A stretch of 64,000 bases of DNA from Allobacillus saliphilus (GCF_018138385.1 NZ_JAGSIE010000003.1:91187-155186), one strand, 5' to 3'; positions 26,440 to 35,535 are shown, numbered from the stretch's first letter. Notes: generated by a model not told the origin, from the sequence alone. A program made the numbers and translations.

Positions 26440-27541
26440 ATGGATTTAACAGAAATCAAACAGAAAATTGACAAAATGAGTGAGACATTAGAAAACTTTA
26501 GGAGGTCACTTTGACTTACCTGAAAAGCGTAAACGAATTGATGAGCTAGAAGTTCAGATGACTGAACCGGGTTTTTGGGATGATCAAGACAATGCTCAGC
26601 AAGTAATCGATGAAATGAATGGACTCAAACAGACCGTTCAAGAAGTGGACAAGCTTTCAGAAGAACTTGAAAACCTTGACGTTTCTTATGAACTGGTCAA
26701 AGAAGAAGATGACAAAGAGCTTTTTGATGATTTACATGAAAGCATTCAACAATTATCGAAGGAACTCGACAGCTTCGAACTTGAAATTTTATTGAGTGAG
26801 CCTTACGATAAGAATAACGCGATATTGGAAATTCATTCGGGTGCTGGCGGAACTGAATCCCAAGATTGGGCGGCAATGCTCCTCCGGATGTATACGCGAT
26901 ATGCTGAGAAACAAGGCTTTAAAGTTGAAACAATGGATTACTTACCTGGAGATGAGGCAGGCGTTAAAAGTGTCACGATCCTCATCAAAGGTCACAATGC
27001 TTACGGTTACTTGAAAGCAGAGAAAGGCGTTCATCGACTTGTGCGAATCTCGCCATTTGACTCGTCAGGCAGACGACACACTTCATTCGCATCGTGTGAA
27101 GTCGTACCAGAATTTACAGGAGATGTTGAAGTAGAAGTGAAGTCAGAAGATTTACGTATTGATACGTACCGTTCAAGTGGTGCAGGTGGACAGCACGTCA
27201 ACACATCCGATTCAGCTGTTCGCATTACGCATGAGCCGACAGGAACAGTTGTTACGTGCCAGTCGGAGCGTTCTCAAATTAAGAACCGTGAACAAGCGAT
27301 GAAAATGTTGAAGTCAAAATTATATCAACTCGAAATTGAGAAAAAACAACAAGAAATGGATGAAATTCGAGGGGAACAAAAAGAAATCGGCTGGGGTAGC
27401 CAGATCCGTTCTTATGTGTTCCATCCATACAACATGGTGAAAGACCACCGTACAAACCTCGAAAACGGCAACACACAAGCCGTAATGGATGGAGAATTAG
27501 ATTCATTTATCGATGCCTATTTACGTTCAAAAGTTGATTAA
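26440..27541 (+). CDS. prfB: Peptide chain release factor 2 with programmed +1 frameshift
   Basis: 366 aa after frameshifting. Translation starts at ATG 26440 behind GAGGTGA, runs 24 codons and meets TGA at 26512-26514. The context is the classical autoregulatory site: an internal Shine-Dalgarno AGGAGG (26500-26505), TCA, then CTT TGA C. A +1 slip on CTT reads GAC and continues to 27541. RF2 itself recognises UGA, so low RF2 favours the shift. The GGQ motif ([12 protein letters not shown]) and the PxF stop-recognition region ([15 protein letters not shown]) are intact. This is not a broken gene. Confidence 0.97.
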
Positions 27542-27595
27542 CTTTTGGACGTTTAGGGAAACATAGAAACAAACATAATGAGGAGGTCAACAATC

Positions 27596-27928
27596 ATGAA
27601 GAAAAAATTACTCACAGCAATCTTTGGTGGAATGCTTGTCTTAGCTGCATGTGGCGGCGGAGATGACGGCGGAAACGGCGGTGGAGAAGAGTCAGCATCT
27701 GGCGGTGGCGACACTGGCCAAGGTGAAGAGCTTTACCAGCAAAACTGTGCATCTTGCCACGGCGGTGACCTATCCGGTGGAGCAGGTCCAGCTCTTGAAG
27801 GTGTAGGTGATAGCTACGACGCAAGTGAAATCGTAGACATCATTCAAAATGGTAAAGGCTCAATGCCAGCACAGAACGTTGAAGAAGGCGACGCACAAGA
27901 AATCGCTGATTGGTTAGTACAACAGTAA
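27596..27928 (+). CDS. cccB: Lipoprotein cytochrome c-551 (CccB-like)
   Basis: 110 aa. N-terminal lipoprotein signal with lipobox LAAC (Cys19), a Gly/Asp-rich linker (residues 20-43) and a single class I cytochrome c domain. Haem is held by Cys51, Cys54 and His55 (CASCH), with the distal Met in GSMPA. It is a membrane-tethered electron carrier, probably for cytochrome c oxidase. Start ATG 27596 behind AGGAGG; an upstream in-frame start at 27578 lacks a site. Position after prfB is as in Bacillus. Confidence 0.93.
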   Translation: MKKKLLTAIFGGMLVLAACGGGDDGGNGGGEESASGGGDTGQGEELYQQNCASCHGGDLSGGAGPALEGVGDSYDASEIVDIIQNGKGSMPAQNVEEGDAQEIADWLVQQ

Positions 27929-27952
27929 ATGGAATGAATGATGTATTGAACG

Positions 27953-27988
27953 AGCTATCTCATCTGAATGGATGAGATAGCTTTTTTT
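27953..27988 (+). terminator. Intrinsic terminator of cccB
   Basis: AGCTATCTCATC (27953-27964) and GATGAGATAGCT (27971-27982) pair perfectly, followed by seven T. Confidence 0.93.
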
Positions 27989-28032
27989 GTGAATAAACTT
28001 AGAAACGAGCAAGAAGTAAGACAACTCGAGGG

Positions 28033-28203
28033 ATGTTCAGTGTTAATCCCACTAGCTTCCGTGTTAAATTAACCGCCTTCAGTGTTAAATCGAGAAACTT
28101 CAGTGTTAATTATGCAATCTTCAGTGTTGAACAGCTCACCTTCAGTGTTAATCCCCAAGGCTTCAGTGTTAACGAGTCATTCTTCAGTGTAAGTCAGTAC
28201 CCC
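28033..28203. repeat. Array C: 21-bp repeat with CTTCAGTGTTAA core
   Basis: Eight units start with TTCAGTGTT or a one-base variant at 28036, 28057, 28078, 28099, 28120, 28141, 28162 and 28183, exactly 21 bp apart. The 12-bp core is conserved, and the other 9 bp differ in nearly every unit. It begins about 45 bp after the cccB terminator. One frame reads FSVN heptads but has no ribosome site. Confidence 0.95.
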
Positions 28204-28595
28204 ATCATCTCTTCTACACTTATTCTATTTAAATTATTCCATTTGTCCTATCGGAACTCTATGTTTAGGTAATATGAACGACTTAGTCAGAGGTAATCGA
28301 AGTAAAGAAACCTAGAATTCGGTCGATATACATCGAAAGGGGTTGATCGATCCGTCAAAACACGACGAAGTTCCTAGTAAACCAAGTTACACTCTAAACT
28401 TTGAAATGAAATTGTAATATAAAAATCGGTAAATTTTCTGCCGAATGATGTTATAATAGGTTTTAAATTAAATAGTTAGTTGATTGTTCACATACATATC
28501 AACCTATCAATCTACTAGATTTCCTATAAATACAGAAAAAACATATAGAATCGACAGCTAACGAAAAAACATCTTAGGGGGATCGTTTACTTATT
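28204..28595. other. Spacer and leader upstream of ftsE
   Basis: No ORF. An extended -10, TGTTATAAT (28449-28457), is the likely ftsE promoter and gives a leader of about 130 nt. The leader is AT-rich and I see no recognised riboswitch or terminator in it. GATCGATC near 28343 is a short palindrome only. Confidence 0.45.
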
Positions 28596-29282
28596 ATGAT
28601 CGAGATGAAAAATGTTCATAAAGAATATAGCAACGGTGTAATCGCCGTTGATGATTTATCCGTAAATATCGATGCAGGGGAATTCGTTTATATTGTGGGT
28701 GCAAGTGGTGCAGGAAAAAGTTCATTTATTAAAATGATGTACCGCGAAGAGTTAGCCACAAAAGGCGATGTATTGATTGAAGGTAAGAACGTGACTGATA
28801 TGAAACAAAAAGAAGTTCCTTTCTTACGACGAAATATCGGTGTCATTTTCCAAGACTTTAAATTACTTCCTCGTTTGACGGCGTTCGAAAACGTCGCATT
28901 TGCCTTGGAAGTTATTGAAGAAAGTCCGAAGAAAATCAACAAGCGTGTACTCGAAGTTTTGGAAATGGTTGGTTTGAAATCGAAAGCGAGATTCCTACCG
29001 AACCAGTTATCAGGTGGGGAACAACAGAGAGTTGCGATTGCACGAGCAATTGTCAATAATCCAAAGGTTGTCATCGCGGACGAGCCGACAGGAAACTTAG
29101 ACCCGGAAACTTCATGGGAAATCATGCAAATCTTTGAGGAGATCAATACAAGAGGAACGACGATCGTTATGGCCACTCACAGTCAGGAAATTGTAAACAA
29201 ACTTAGAAAAAGAGTCATCGCTATGGAAAACGGTCAAATAGTGAGAGACGAGCATCGAGGGGAATACGGTTATGAAGCTTAG
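28596..29282 (+). CDS. ftsE: Cell division ABC transporter ATPase FtsE
   Basis: 228 aa ATPase. Walker A GASGAGKSSF (about residues 35-44), Q-loop, signature LSGGEQQRVAIARA, Walker B VVIADEPTGNLDP and the switch His in MATHSQE are intact. FtsEX does not transport; it activates peptidoglycan hydrolases outside the cell. The start ATG lies behind AGGGGGA. Overlaps ftsX by 11 bp. Confidence 0.96.
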   Translation: MIEMKNVHKEYSNGVIAVDDLSVNIDAGEFVYIVGASGAGKSSFIKMMYREELATKGDVLIEGKNVTDMKQKEVPFLRRNIGVIFQDFKLLPRLTAFENVAFALEVIEESPKKINKRVLEVLEMVGLKSKARFLPNQLSGGEQQRVAIARAIVNNPKVVIADEPTGNLDPETSWEIMQIFEEINTRGTTIVMATHSQEIVNKLRKRVIAMENGQIVRDEHRGEYGYEA

Positions 29283-30165
29283 TACGATGAGAAGACACGT
29301 GCGAGAAGGCACGAAAAATATAGTGAGAAACAGTTGGATGACGGTAGCGTCAGTTGGTGCGGTAACAACAACATTAGTGTTGGTCGGGATTTTCCTTGCA
29401 TTAATGTTTAACCTTAATCAACTCGCTGAAAACATTGAAAATGAAGCTCAAATGAAAGTATATGTAGAAAGAACTGCTGAAGACCAAGACATTCAAGCGT
29501 TGGAAAAGCAGATCAATGAAATCTCAGAGATTAGTGAGATGGAATTTTCATCAAAAGAAGAAGAACTTGAAGGGCTCATTTCCGATATGGGTGAATCGGG
29601 GGATCAATGGGAGCTATTTGAACAATTTAACCCATTGAATGACGCCTTTAATATAAAAACATATGAACCAGAGCAATTGGCAGGCGTAGCCAGTCAAATT
29701 GAACAAATGGATAACGTAGAAGAAGTCAATTATATGAAAGATGTTGTTGACAGGTTGATAGCTTTCAATGACATTGCAAGATGGATCGGAATCATCTTCA
29801 TCGGCGCATTATTATTGACGGCGATCTTCCTTATTTCCAATACGATTAAAATGACGATTATCGCACGTCAGACTGAAATTGGCATTATGAAACTCGTTGG
29901 AGCGAAAAACAGCTTTATCCGCTGGCCATTTTTCGTAGAAGGTGCATTGATGGGTGTACTTGGATCAATTATTCCGATTGCTGTTGTAGCTGGTGGATAT
30001 TTCTATCTCTATAATCAGTTTGCGAATAAGATTCCAATTCCGTTCTTTGAATTATTACCAGCGAATCCATTTATTTGGCAAATCTCAGGAATATTACTTG
30101 GAATTGGCGTTGTAATTGGTATTTGGGGAAGCGTAATGAGCGTTCGTAAGTTTTTACGTGTATAA
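29272..30165 (+). CDS. ftsX: Cell division protein FtsX
   Basis: 297 aa membrane partner of FtsE. One N-terminal membrane segment (about 24-44), an extracellular domain of about 125 residues that contacts the hydrolase, and three C-terminal segments (about 170-190, 222-245, 265-287). Family pattern near the C-terminus: RQTEIGIMKLVGAKNSFIRWPF. The M23 hydrolase gene follows after 74 bp. Confidence 0.95.
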   Translation: MKLSTMRRHVREGTKNIVRNSWMTVASVGAVTTTLVLVGIFLALMFNLNQLAENIENEAQMKVYVERTAEDQDIQALEKQINEISEISEMEFSSKEEELEGLISDMGESGDQWELFEQFNPLNDAFNIKTYEPEQLAGVASQIEQMDNVEEVNYMKDVVDRLIAFNDIARWIGIIFIGALLLTAIFLISNTIKMTIIARQTEIGIMKLVGAKNSFIRWPFFVEGALMGVLGSIIPIAVVAGGYFYLYNQFANKIPIPFFELLPANPFIWQISGILLGIGVVIGIWGSVMSVRKFLRV

Positions 30166-30239
30166 AGACGCAAACATCGCTAGAGAGAAACAGCAAGCAA
30201 ATCTACTAATCTATTGAGGATTTGAAAGGGGAACAAAAG

Positions 30240-31751
30240 TTGAAGAAAAACACGGTGAAACTATTCTTAGCAGCAATTTTGTTCGTAGGAATTTTTCAGC
30301 TATCAACAGTAACAGATGTCAGTGCGAAGAGTATCAGTGATTTGCAGAAAGAAAAAAGCCAAGTGAATGAGCAACATAAAGATGTTAAAAGTGATTTGGA
30401 TAAAGCAAAAGATCGCCTGAATGAAATTAAACAAAAACAAAAAAATACCCAAAACGAAATCAATAAATTAGATGAAAAAGCATCGAACACACAAAGTCAG
30501 ATTGACAAGAAAATCAACGAACTGAAAGAGAAAGAAAATCAAATTAATACAAAACAGAGTGAAATTGATAAGTTAAATGGAGAAATCAATGAGCTCGAAA
30601 CAAAAATTAGCGAGCTTCAAGCAGAAATTAAGCAATTAAAAGAAGAAATTGAACAACTGAAAGCAGAAATTAAAGAGCAAGAAGCGAGCATTGAAAAACG
30701 TGAAGACTTATTGAAAAACCGTCTACGAAGCATACAGAAAAACGGCGGAGACATCCAATACTTAGAAGTGATTTTAGGATCGAAGAACTTTGGTGACTTT
30801 ATTAACCGAACTGTCGCTGTTAATAAAATCATGGAACAAGACAATCAGATTTTAGAAACACATATCCAAGAGAAAAAAGACTTGGAAAACAATAAAAAAC
30901 AAGTCGAAAAGAATAAAACAAAAGTAGAAGAAAATAAAGTGCAAGTTGAAAAAGATAAAGAGACTGTCACAGCACAACGTGATAAAGTCGCTTCAGAAAA
31001 GAAACAGTTAGAATCTCAAAAAGCTTCTTTAGCTGCTGAGAAAACGAAGCTAGACAACTTGTTTGTTCAGTTAGAAGACCAATTAGGCATGAAAGACACA
31101 CAAATGGCGAAATTGGACAAACAAGAAGAAGAAGCACATAATCACCAAATGAGTTTAGCTGAAAAAGAAGAAAATCTTCGCAGCCAAAAAGCTGCTTTTG
31201 ACAAGCTGATCGCTCAACAGAAAGAAGAAGAACGAAGAAAGAAAGAGGAACAACAAAGCAACTCTAATAAACCAAATTCATCAGGATCGTCGAATAGCGG
31301 TTCTGGAAGTGGAGACACTCAGATTGAACAAACATCATCTTCCAGTGGTTTCATTCGACCATCAGCAGGTTATCTATCCTCAGGATTCGGTCACAGAAGC
31401 TGTAGTGGATGTTCGTCATTCCACCCAGGCGTTGACTTAGCACAAGGTGGCATAGTACCAATCAAGGCCGCTGCTTCAGGGATTGTAAGTCGTTCGTATT
31501 ATTCCAACAGTTATGGACATGTTGTATTCATTTCTCACATCATTAACGGGCAAAAATATACAACTGTTTATGCGCATATGAGAAACAGAGCTGTGTCAAC
31601 TGGGCAGACGGTAAGTCAAGGCCAATACCTAGGAAATATGGGGAACACCGGTCAATCATTCGGTCAGCATTTACACTTTGAAATTCACCGCGGTGGATGG
31701 AATGCTTCTAAGAGTAATGCAGTAAACCCAGCTAATTTCGGAATCAGATAA
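30240..31751 (+). CDS. Coiled-coil M23 family peptidoglycan hydrolase linked to ftsEX (EnvC-like)
   Basis: 503 aa. Signal peptide about 1-29, coiled coil about 30-290 with the conserved RLRSIQKNGGDIQYLEVILG and FINRTVAVNKIM stretches shared by PcsB, CwlO and EnvC, a low-complexity Ser/Gly/Asn linker about 335-370, then an M23 (LytM) domain. Zinc ligands are visible in HPGVDLAQGG (about residue 395) and HLHFEIH (about 477). So the enzyme should be an active endopeptidase, secreted. The start is TTG 30240, 8 bp behind AAGGGG; TTG 30222 is too close to its only GAGG. Its place next to ftsEX suggests that it is controlled by FtsX. Confidence 0.9.
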   Translation: MKKNTVKLFLAAILFVGIFQLSTVTDVSAKSISDLQKEKSQVNEQHKDVKSDLDKAKDRLNEIKQKQKNTQNEINKLDEKASNTQSQIDKKINELKEKENQINTKQSEIDKLNGEINELETKISELQAEIKQLKEEIEQLKAEIKEQEASIEKREDLLKNRLRSIQKNGGDIQYLEVILGSKNFGDFINRTVAVNKIMEQDNQILETHIQEKKDLENNKKQVEKNKTKVEENKVQVEKDKETVTAQRDKVASEKKQLESQKASLAAEKTKLDNLFVQLEDQLGMKDTQMAKLDKQEEEAHNHQMSLAEKEENLRSQKAAFDKLIAQQKEEERRKKEEQQSNSNKPNSSGSSNSGSGSGDTQIEQTSSSSGFIRPSAGYLSSGFGHRSCSGCSSFHPGVDLAQGGIVPIKAAASGIVSRSYYSNSYGHVVFISHIINGQKYTTVYAHMRNRAVSTGQTVSQGQYLGNMGNTGQSFGQHLHFEIHRGGWNASKSNAVNPANFGIR

Positions 31752-31788
31752 GTAATTTCTCATTTACGGATGAGTAGACGTATAGTAC

Positions 31789-31831
31789 GATAAAAGCATT
31801 ACACAGTTTGTGTGATGCTTTTATCTATTTT
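31789..31831 (+). terminator. Intrinsic terminator of the ftsEX-M23 unit
   Basis: GATAAAAGCATTACACA (from 31789) pairs with TGTGTGATGCTTTTATC with one G-U pair, then a T-rich tail. No tandem array follows this one. Confidence 0.92.
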
Positions 31832-31932
31832 TATAGACGTTGCTATTATTGGTTTCGTCTTTGAATCATCCATCGATACAACTATCGATACATATTGAGA
31901 TTGGACAAACTTTCTTGTTTTGAGGTGACCAA

Positions 31933-33429
31933 ATGAATATTAGTAAAAAGTTTTTTATAAGCATGATCTTGATCGCTCTGCTCATCGGTGCTGTCGCAAC
32001 AGGATTGACGATGCAAGCGATGGATACAACAGCTAATGACCCTACAACAGAGAAAGAGACAGATGGAAAAGAAGAGACGGATTCTAAGAATGATCAGGAA
32101 GAAGAATCTGAATCGAAAGAAACGAAAACACCAGACGAATTTCAATCACTCGACAGGGCGATCGATCTGATCCAAGCTAATTTTGTTAATGAAGTGGAAC
32201 GACAAGAGCTCATTAATGGAGCGATTGAAGGTATGGTCAGTGAACTGGATGACCCATATAGTGAATACTTAAATGCAGAAATGACGAAGCAGTTTAATCA
32301 ATCATTAGAATCCAGCTTCGAAGGTATTGGCGCAGAAGTAACAAAACGCGATGAGCATATAACGATCATTGCACCGTTAAAAGGCTCACCTGCTGAAGAG
32401 GCAGGGATCCGACCGAACGACCGGGTGATTGAGGTAGATGGTGAATCGGTTGAGGACTACACCGTGTATGAAGCGACATCACTTATTCGTGGTGAGAAAG
32501 GAACAGATGTCGTTCTGACGATTGACCGACCTGGTGTTGAAGAACCGATTGAAATTACAATTACAAGAGATACAATCCCGCTCACGACTGTTTATTCAGA
32601 TGTGATGGAGCAGGATGGAAAAAAGGTCGGCGTTCTTGAAATCCGTTCGTTCGGTGAAGGAACTGCTAAAGAATTTAATGATCAATTATTGAAATTAGAA
32701 GATGAAGAAAATATTGAAGGGCTTGTCATCGATGTGCGTGGAAATCCTGGAGGCCTCTTCGATTCAGTCGAAAGTATTTTAGCAAACTTCCTCGGTCCGG
32801 ATGATCCGTTCGTCATGACAGAAAGACGTGGCGAGAAAGGTGAGGCCTACTATACGAATGGCCAAGGCAGAAAAGATTATCCAATTGCTGTGTTAGTCAA
32901 TGAAGGTAGTGCTTCTGCGTCTGAAATTTTAGCTGCAGCATTTAAAGAAGTCGTCGAATCTGAAATTATTGGCGAAACGACGTTCGGAAAAGGGACTGTA
33001 CAACAAGCGATGGAGTTAGGAGATGGCATGTTGAAAGTTACGGTCATGAACTGGCTCAGTCCGCATGGGAATCAAATTAATGAAGTCGGTGTCGAACCGA
33101 CAATCGAAGTGAAGCAACCGGATTATTTCTACACGACACTCATTCAGACAGATGAACCGTTGAAATACAATATGAATGGTGCTGAAGTGGAGAAAGCTCA
33201 AATTATGCTAAAAGGTTTAGGTTATGAAATGAACCGAACGGACGGGTACTTTGACAAACAAACGACAAAGGCTGTTGAAGGTTTCCAAAAGGAGCACGAC
33301 TTGAATGTAACGGGAGAAATCAATGAAAAGACGGAAGAAAAACTAGAAACATTGATTTTGGAAGCTGTTGAAAATCCAGAAAACGACCGTCAATTAAAAC
33401 GGGCTGTTGAAGAAATTACAGGTAGTTAA
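31933..33429 (+). CDS. ctpB: S41 family carboxy-terminal processing protease CtpB
   Basis: 498 aa exported protease. Membrane anchor about 7-28, acidic linker, PDZ domain about 115-195 (SSFEGIGAEV, GIRPNDRVIEVDGESVEDY), S41 core with the nucleophile Ser in NEGSASASEI (about 326-328) and the general-base Lys353 in TTFGKGTVQ, and a C-terminal peptidoglycan-binding domain about 425-480. In Bacillus subtilis CtpB cleaves SpoIVFA in the sigma-K checkpoint. Start ATG behind TGAGGTGA. It is the usual gene between ftsX and minJ. Confidence 0.93.
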   Translation: MNISKKFFISMILIALLIGAVATGLTMQAMDTTANDPTTEKETDGKEETDSKNDQEEESESKETKTPDEFQSLDRAIDLIQANFVNEVERQELINGAIEGMVSELDDPYSEYLNAEMTKQFNQSLESSFEGIGAEVTKRDEHITIIAPLKGSPAEEAGIRPNDRVIEVDGESVEDYTVYEATSLIRGEKGTDVVLTIDRPGVEEPIEITITRDTIPLTTVYSDVMEQDGKKVGVLEIRSFGEGTAKEFNDQLLKLEDEENIEGLVIDVRGNPGGLFDSVESILANFLGPDDPFVMTERRGEKGEAYYTNGQGRKDYPIAVLVNEGSASASEILAAAFKEVVESEIIGETTFGKGTVQQAMELGDGMLKVTVMNWLSPHGNQINEVGVEPTIEVKQPDYFYTTLIQTDEPLKYNMNGAEVEKAQIMLKGLGYEMNRTDGYFDKQTTKAVEGFQKEHDLNVTGEINEKTEEKLETLILEAVENPENDRQLKRAVEEITGS

Positions 33430-33439
33430 ATAATAAACG

Positions 33440-33469
33440 AAAAAGATGGCTTTCTGGTCATCTTTTTTG
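33440..33469 (+). terminator. Intrinsic terminator of ctpB
   Basis: AAAAAGATG (33440-33448) pairs with CATCTTTTTT (33459-33468); the T-run is part of the stem. Confidence 0.85.
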
Positions 33470-33544
33470 TTTAGTAGATCGTTTTAGAAAACTATTTTCC
33501 AAACAGGAAAATATCCAACCTGAATAATTAAATTTCACGATAAG

Positions 33545-33602
33545 AGGTTCATCATCTTTGTTTTTGGGAACATATACAGTTGGGAGCTACATAACCAACG
33601 AA
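33545..33602. repeat. Remnant of the CATAT/TTGGG repeat family (B3)
   Basis: TTTTTGGGAACATATACAG followed by TTGGGAGCTACATAAC matches two units of the B1/B2 core. CAT words lie at 33550 and 33571 (21 bp) and 33590 (19 bp). Too short and irregular to call an array by itself, but it again sits behind a terminator. Confidence 0.55.
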
Positions 33603-33755
33603 GCTAGAATTTTATTAACGAAATTTGCAGGATTAAGTACTAGTTTTGACGAAGTGTAAAGGTATTAACGAATTTTTCGAAGAACTGTTTAGAAGTTTCA
33701 AATATATATATTTGAATAGACGATGTTGCTTCTTAGAGAGAGTGAGGGATTGAAC
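33603..33755. other. Upstream region of minJ with a perfect 20-bp palindrome
   Basis: A perfect palindrome TTCAAATATATATATTTGAA occupies 33697-33716, 40 bp before the minJ start. It may be an operator, or simply an AT-rich promoter element, since it contains TATATA. No ORF is present in this spacer. Confidence 0.5.
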
Positions 33756-35402
33756 GTGTGGATGGATTGGCTGGTAGAGATCGGATTAGGAATTTTACGT
33801 GTGACATGGCAACCTCTTTTGTATGCAGCCATAATCTTTACGTTTTGGACAGGGTATAAACGAATTGAAAAGGAACGTAAGCAGTTTGGCCACCGGATTT
33901 TTGAAATGACCGCAGAATGGAAGGGAACTTGGTTAACAGGATTGTTATTTGGCTTACTTCTTTCTGTCGGCATTTTATTGACCGGCGGATTGATTCGTTA
34001 TGAATGGATGCTGTTTGTATCCGCCATTACGCTTCTATTTCTGTTGTTTAACCAAACTCGTTTATTGTCACCGATTTATACCATCGGGATTTCTGCATTG
34101 ACGATATGGCTATTGAATTTTTTTGATGTAACCATTATTAATCAAACAATTTCAGATGCGATTTACGCTGTCGATCTTGTCTTTGTTAGCTATATTATGC
34201 TCGTTTTATTTTTGGCAGAAATTATACTGGTAGCAACGACGAAACGCTCACGAACATTCCCTGGTTTAGAAAAAAGTGACCGAGGTAAGTTCGTCGGATT
34301 CCATTCTGCCAAACGATTGGTGTTTGTCCCATTTTTTGTTCCGATTCAAGGAACAGCTTTGCAACTCGAACAGTGGCTACCGTGGTGGCCGGTGTTTGAA
34401 ATGGGGTCCACAACGTTTAGCTTAATGCTATTCCCCGCTATTATTGGTTTCCAACAACGATTTCATAGCACATTGAGTGACCATGGAGCCAAGCAACTAG
34501 CGAAAAAACTTACGTTATTGTTCGTCGTATTGGTGGCTTTAGCAGTTGGCTTATATATGTATCCGGAGTGGGTTTATGTATTTCTCGGAGTCGCGGTTGT
34601 TGGACGCATTGTCATTCAGTGGGCAACTTTTGTGAGCGAGTCCGGAAAACGCTCGATTTATAGTCCGCAACCAGATGGAATCAAGATTGTCGGGATCATT
34701 CCTCACTCACCTGCAGATGAAATGGGTTTAGTTGTCGGTGAAAAAATTGTTCGGGTTCATGATCAGCCGGTGAGTAATGAACATGAATTTTATGAGATTA
34801 TGCGTGTCAACCAAACATATTGTAAGTTGTCAGTGAAAAATTTGGACGAAGAGATTCGATTCGTACAGCGACCGATCTATCAAAATGAACGTCATGAACT
34901 GGGCTTGGTGTTTGTTAAAGAAAAGCCAAAGTTTAGCTTGCAGCCGAGCCTGACAGAAGAAATTGATTTAGATGAAGTCGTAACAGCAACGGAGAAAAAC
35001 CAACAAAAGTATCATCAGGACGGTTCACTTGAAAACTTCTCAACCAATAGCGAAGAGAAACAATTCTTAAGCGGTTGGAACGATCAGGACAAACTAGAAT
35101 CATCTGACGCAGAGAAGCAACCAAAAATCGAACAGTCGAATGATTCGTCCCTATACTTTTTGGAAAGTGATTCAAGTGAACAAGACGAACTCGAATCACC
35201 AGCGCAAGTATCACAAGAAAAGCTGGACGCTCCGGATAAAAGAGCAGATCGATTAACGGGACCAAAACATACGGAACAAGAAAAAATTGAAGAACCGAAA
35301 AATCGTGAGAACAAAATTAATGAAAAAGCTCTCTATGAAGATGAACTGATGTCGTTGATTGAAGAGCTTCGTGGCAATGAAGACGACAAAAAGAATGAAT
35401 AA
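33756..35402 (+). CDS. minJ: MinJ-like membrane PDZ protein with long acidic tail
   Basis: 548 aa. About eight hydrophobic segments over residues 10-295, then a PDZ domain about 305-385 (VGIIPHSPADEMGLVVGEKIV). Gene order ctpB-minJ-uvrB and the topology match Bacillus subtilis MinJ, which bridges DivIVA and MinD at the division site. The Bacillus subtilis protein is about 400 aa; here about 150 extra residues at the C-terminus are rich in Glu, Asp, Gln, Ser and Lys and look disordered. The start is the GTG at 33756 behind GTGAGGG (ATG 33762 possible); the frame extends to 33723 without a site. Confidence 0.85.
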   Translation: MWMDWLVEIGLGILRVTWQPLLYAAIIFTFWTGYKRIEKERKQFGHRIFEMTAEWKGTWLTGLLFGLLLSVGILLTGGLIRYEWMLFVSAITLLFLLFNQTRLLSPIYTIGISALTIWLLNFFDVTIINQTISDAIYAVDLVFVSYIMLVLFLAEIILVATTKRSRTFPGLEKSDRGKFVGFHSAKRLVFVPFFVPIQGTALQLEQWLPWWPVFEMGSTTFSLMLFPAIIGFQQRFHSTLSDHGAKQLAKKLTLLFVVLVALAVGLYMYPEWVYVFLGVAVVGRIVIQWATFVSESGKRSIYSPQPDGIKIVGIIPHSPADEMGLVVGEKIVRVHDQPVSNEHEFYEIMRVNQTYCKLSVKNLDEEIRFVQRPIYQNERHELGLVFVKEKPKFSLQPSLTEEIDLDEVVTATEKNQQKYHQDGSLENFSTNSEEKQFLSGWNDQDKLESSDAEKQPKIEQSNDSSLYFLESDSSEQDELESPAQVSQEKLDAPDKRADRLTGPKHTEQEKIEEPKNRENKINEKALYEDELMSLIEELRGNEDDKKNE

Positions 35403-35411
35403 ATTGATACG

Positions 35412-35450
35412 GGGCTTTATTCCATTAGGGAGTAAAGCTTCGTTCTTTTT
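35412..35450 (+). terminator. Probable terminator of minJ
   Basis: GCTTTATTCC and GGGAGTAAAGC (35414-35438) pair with G-U wobbles, followed by TTCGTTCTTTTT. Confidence 0.65.
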
Positions 35451-35535
35451 ATGGAAAATTTTAGACATCACATTCTTTGCAAAAATGTACAGAAGAAAAT
35501 ATTCTTAAGTCATAGAAAGGCCAAGTCACTACAAT

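Noticed and set aside
26440..26557. prfB as a frameshifted pseudogene
   Set aside because: The TGA lies in the classical RF2 recoding site with internal AGGAGG and CTT TGA C.
28033..28272. FSVN-heptad ORF
   Set aside because: Array C read in frame, no ribosome site.
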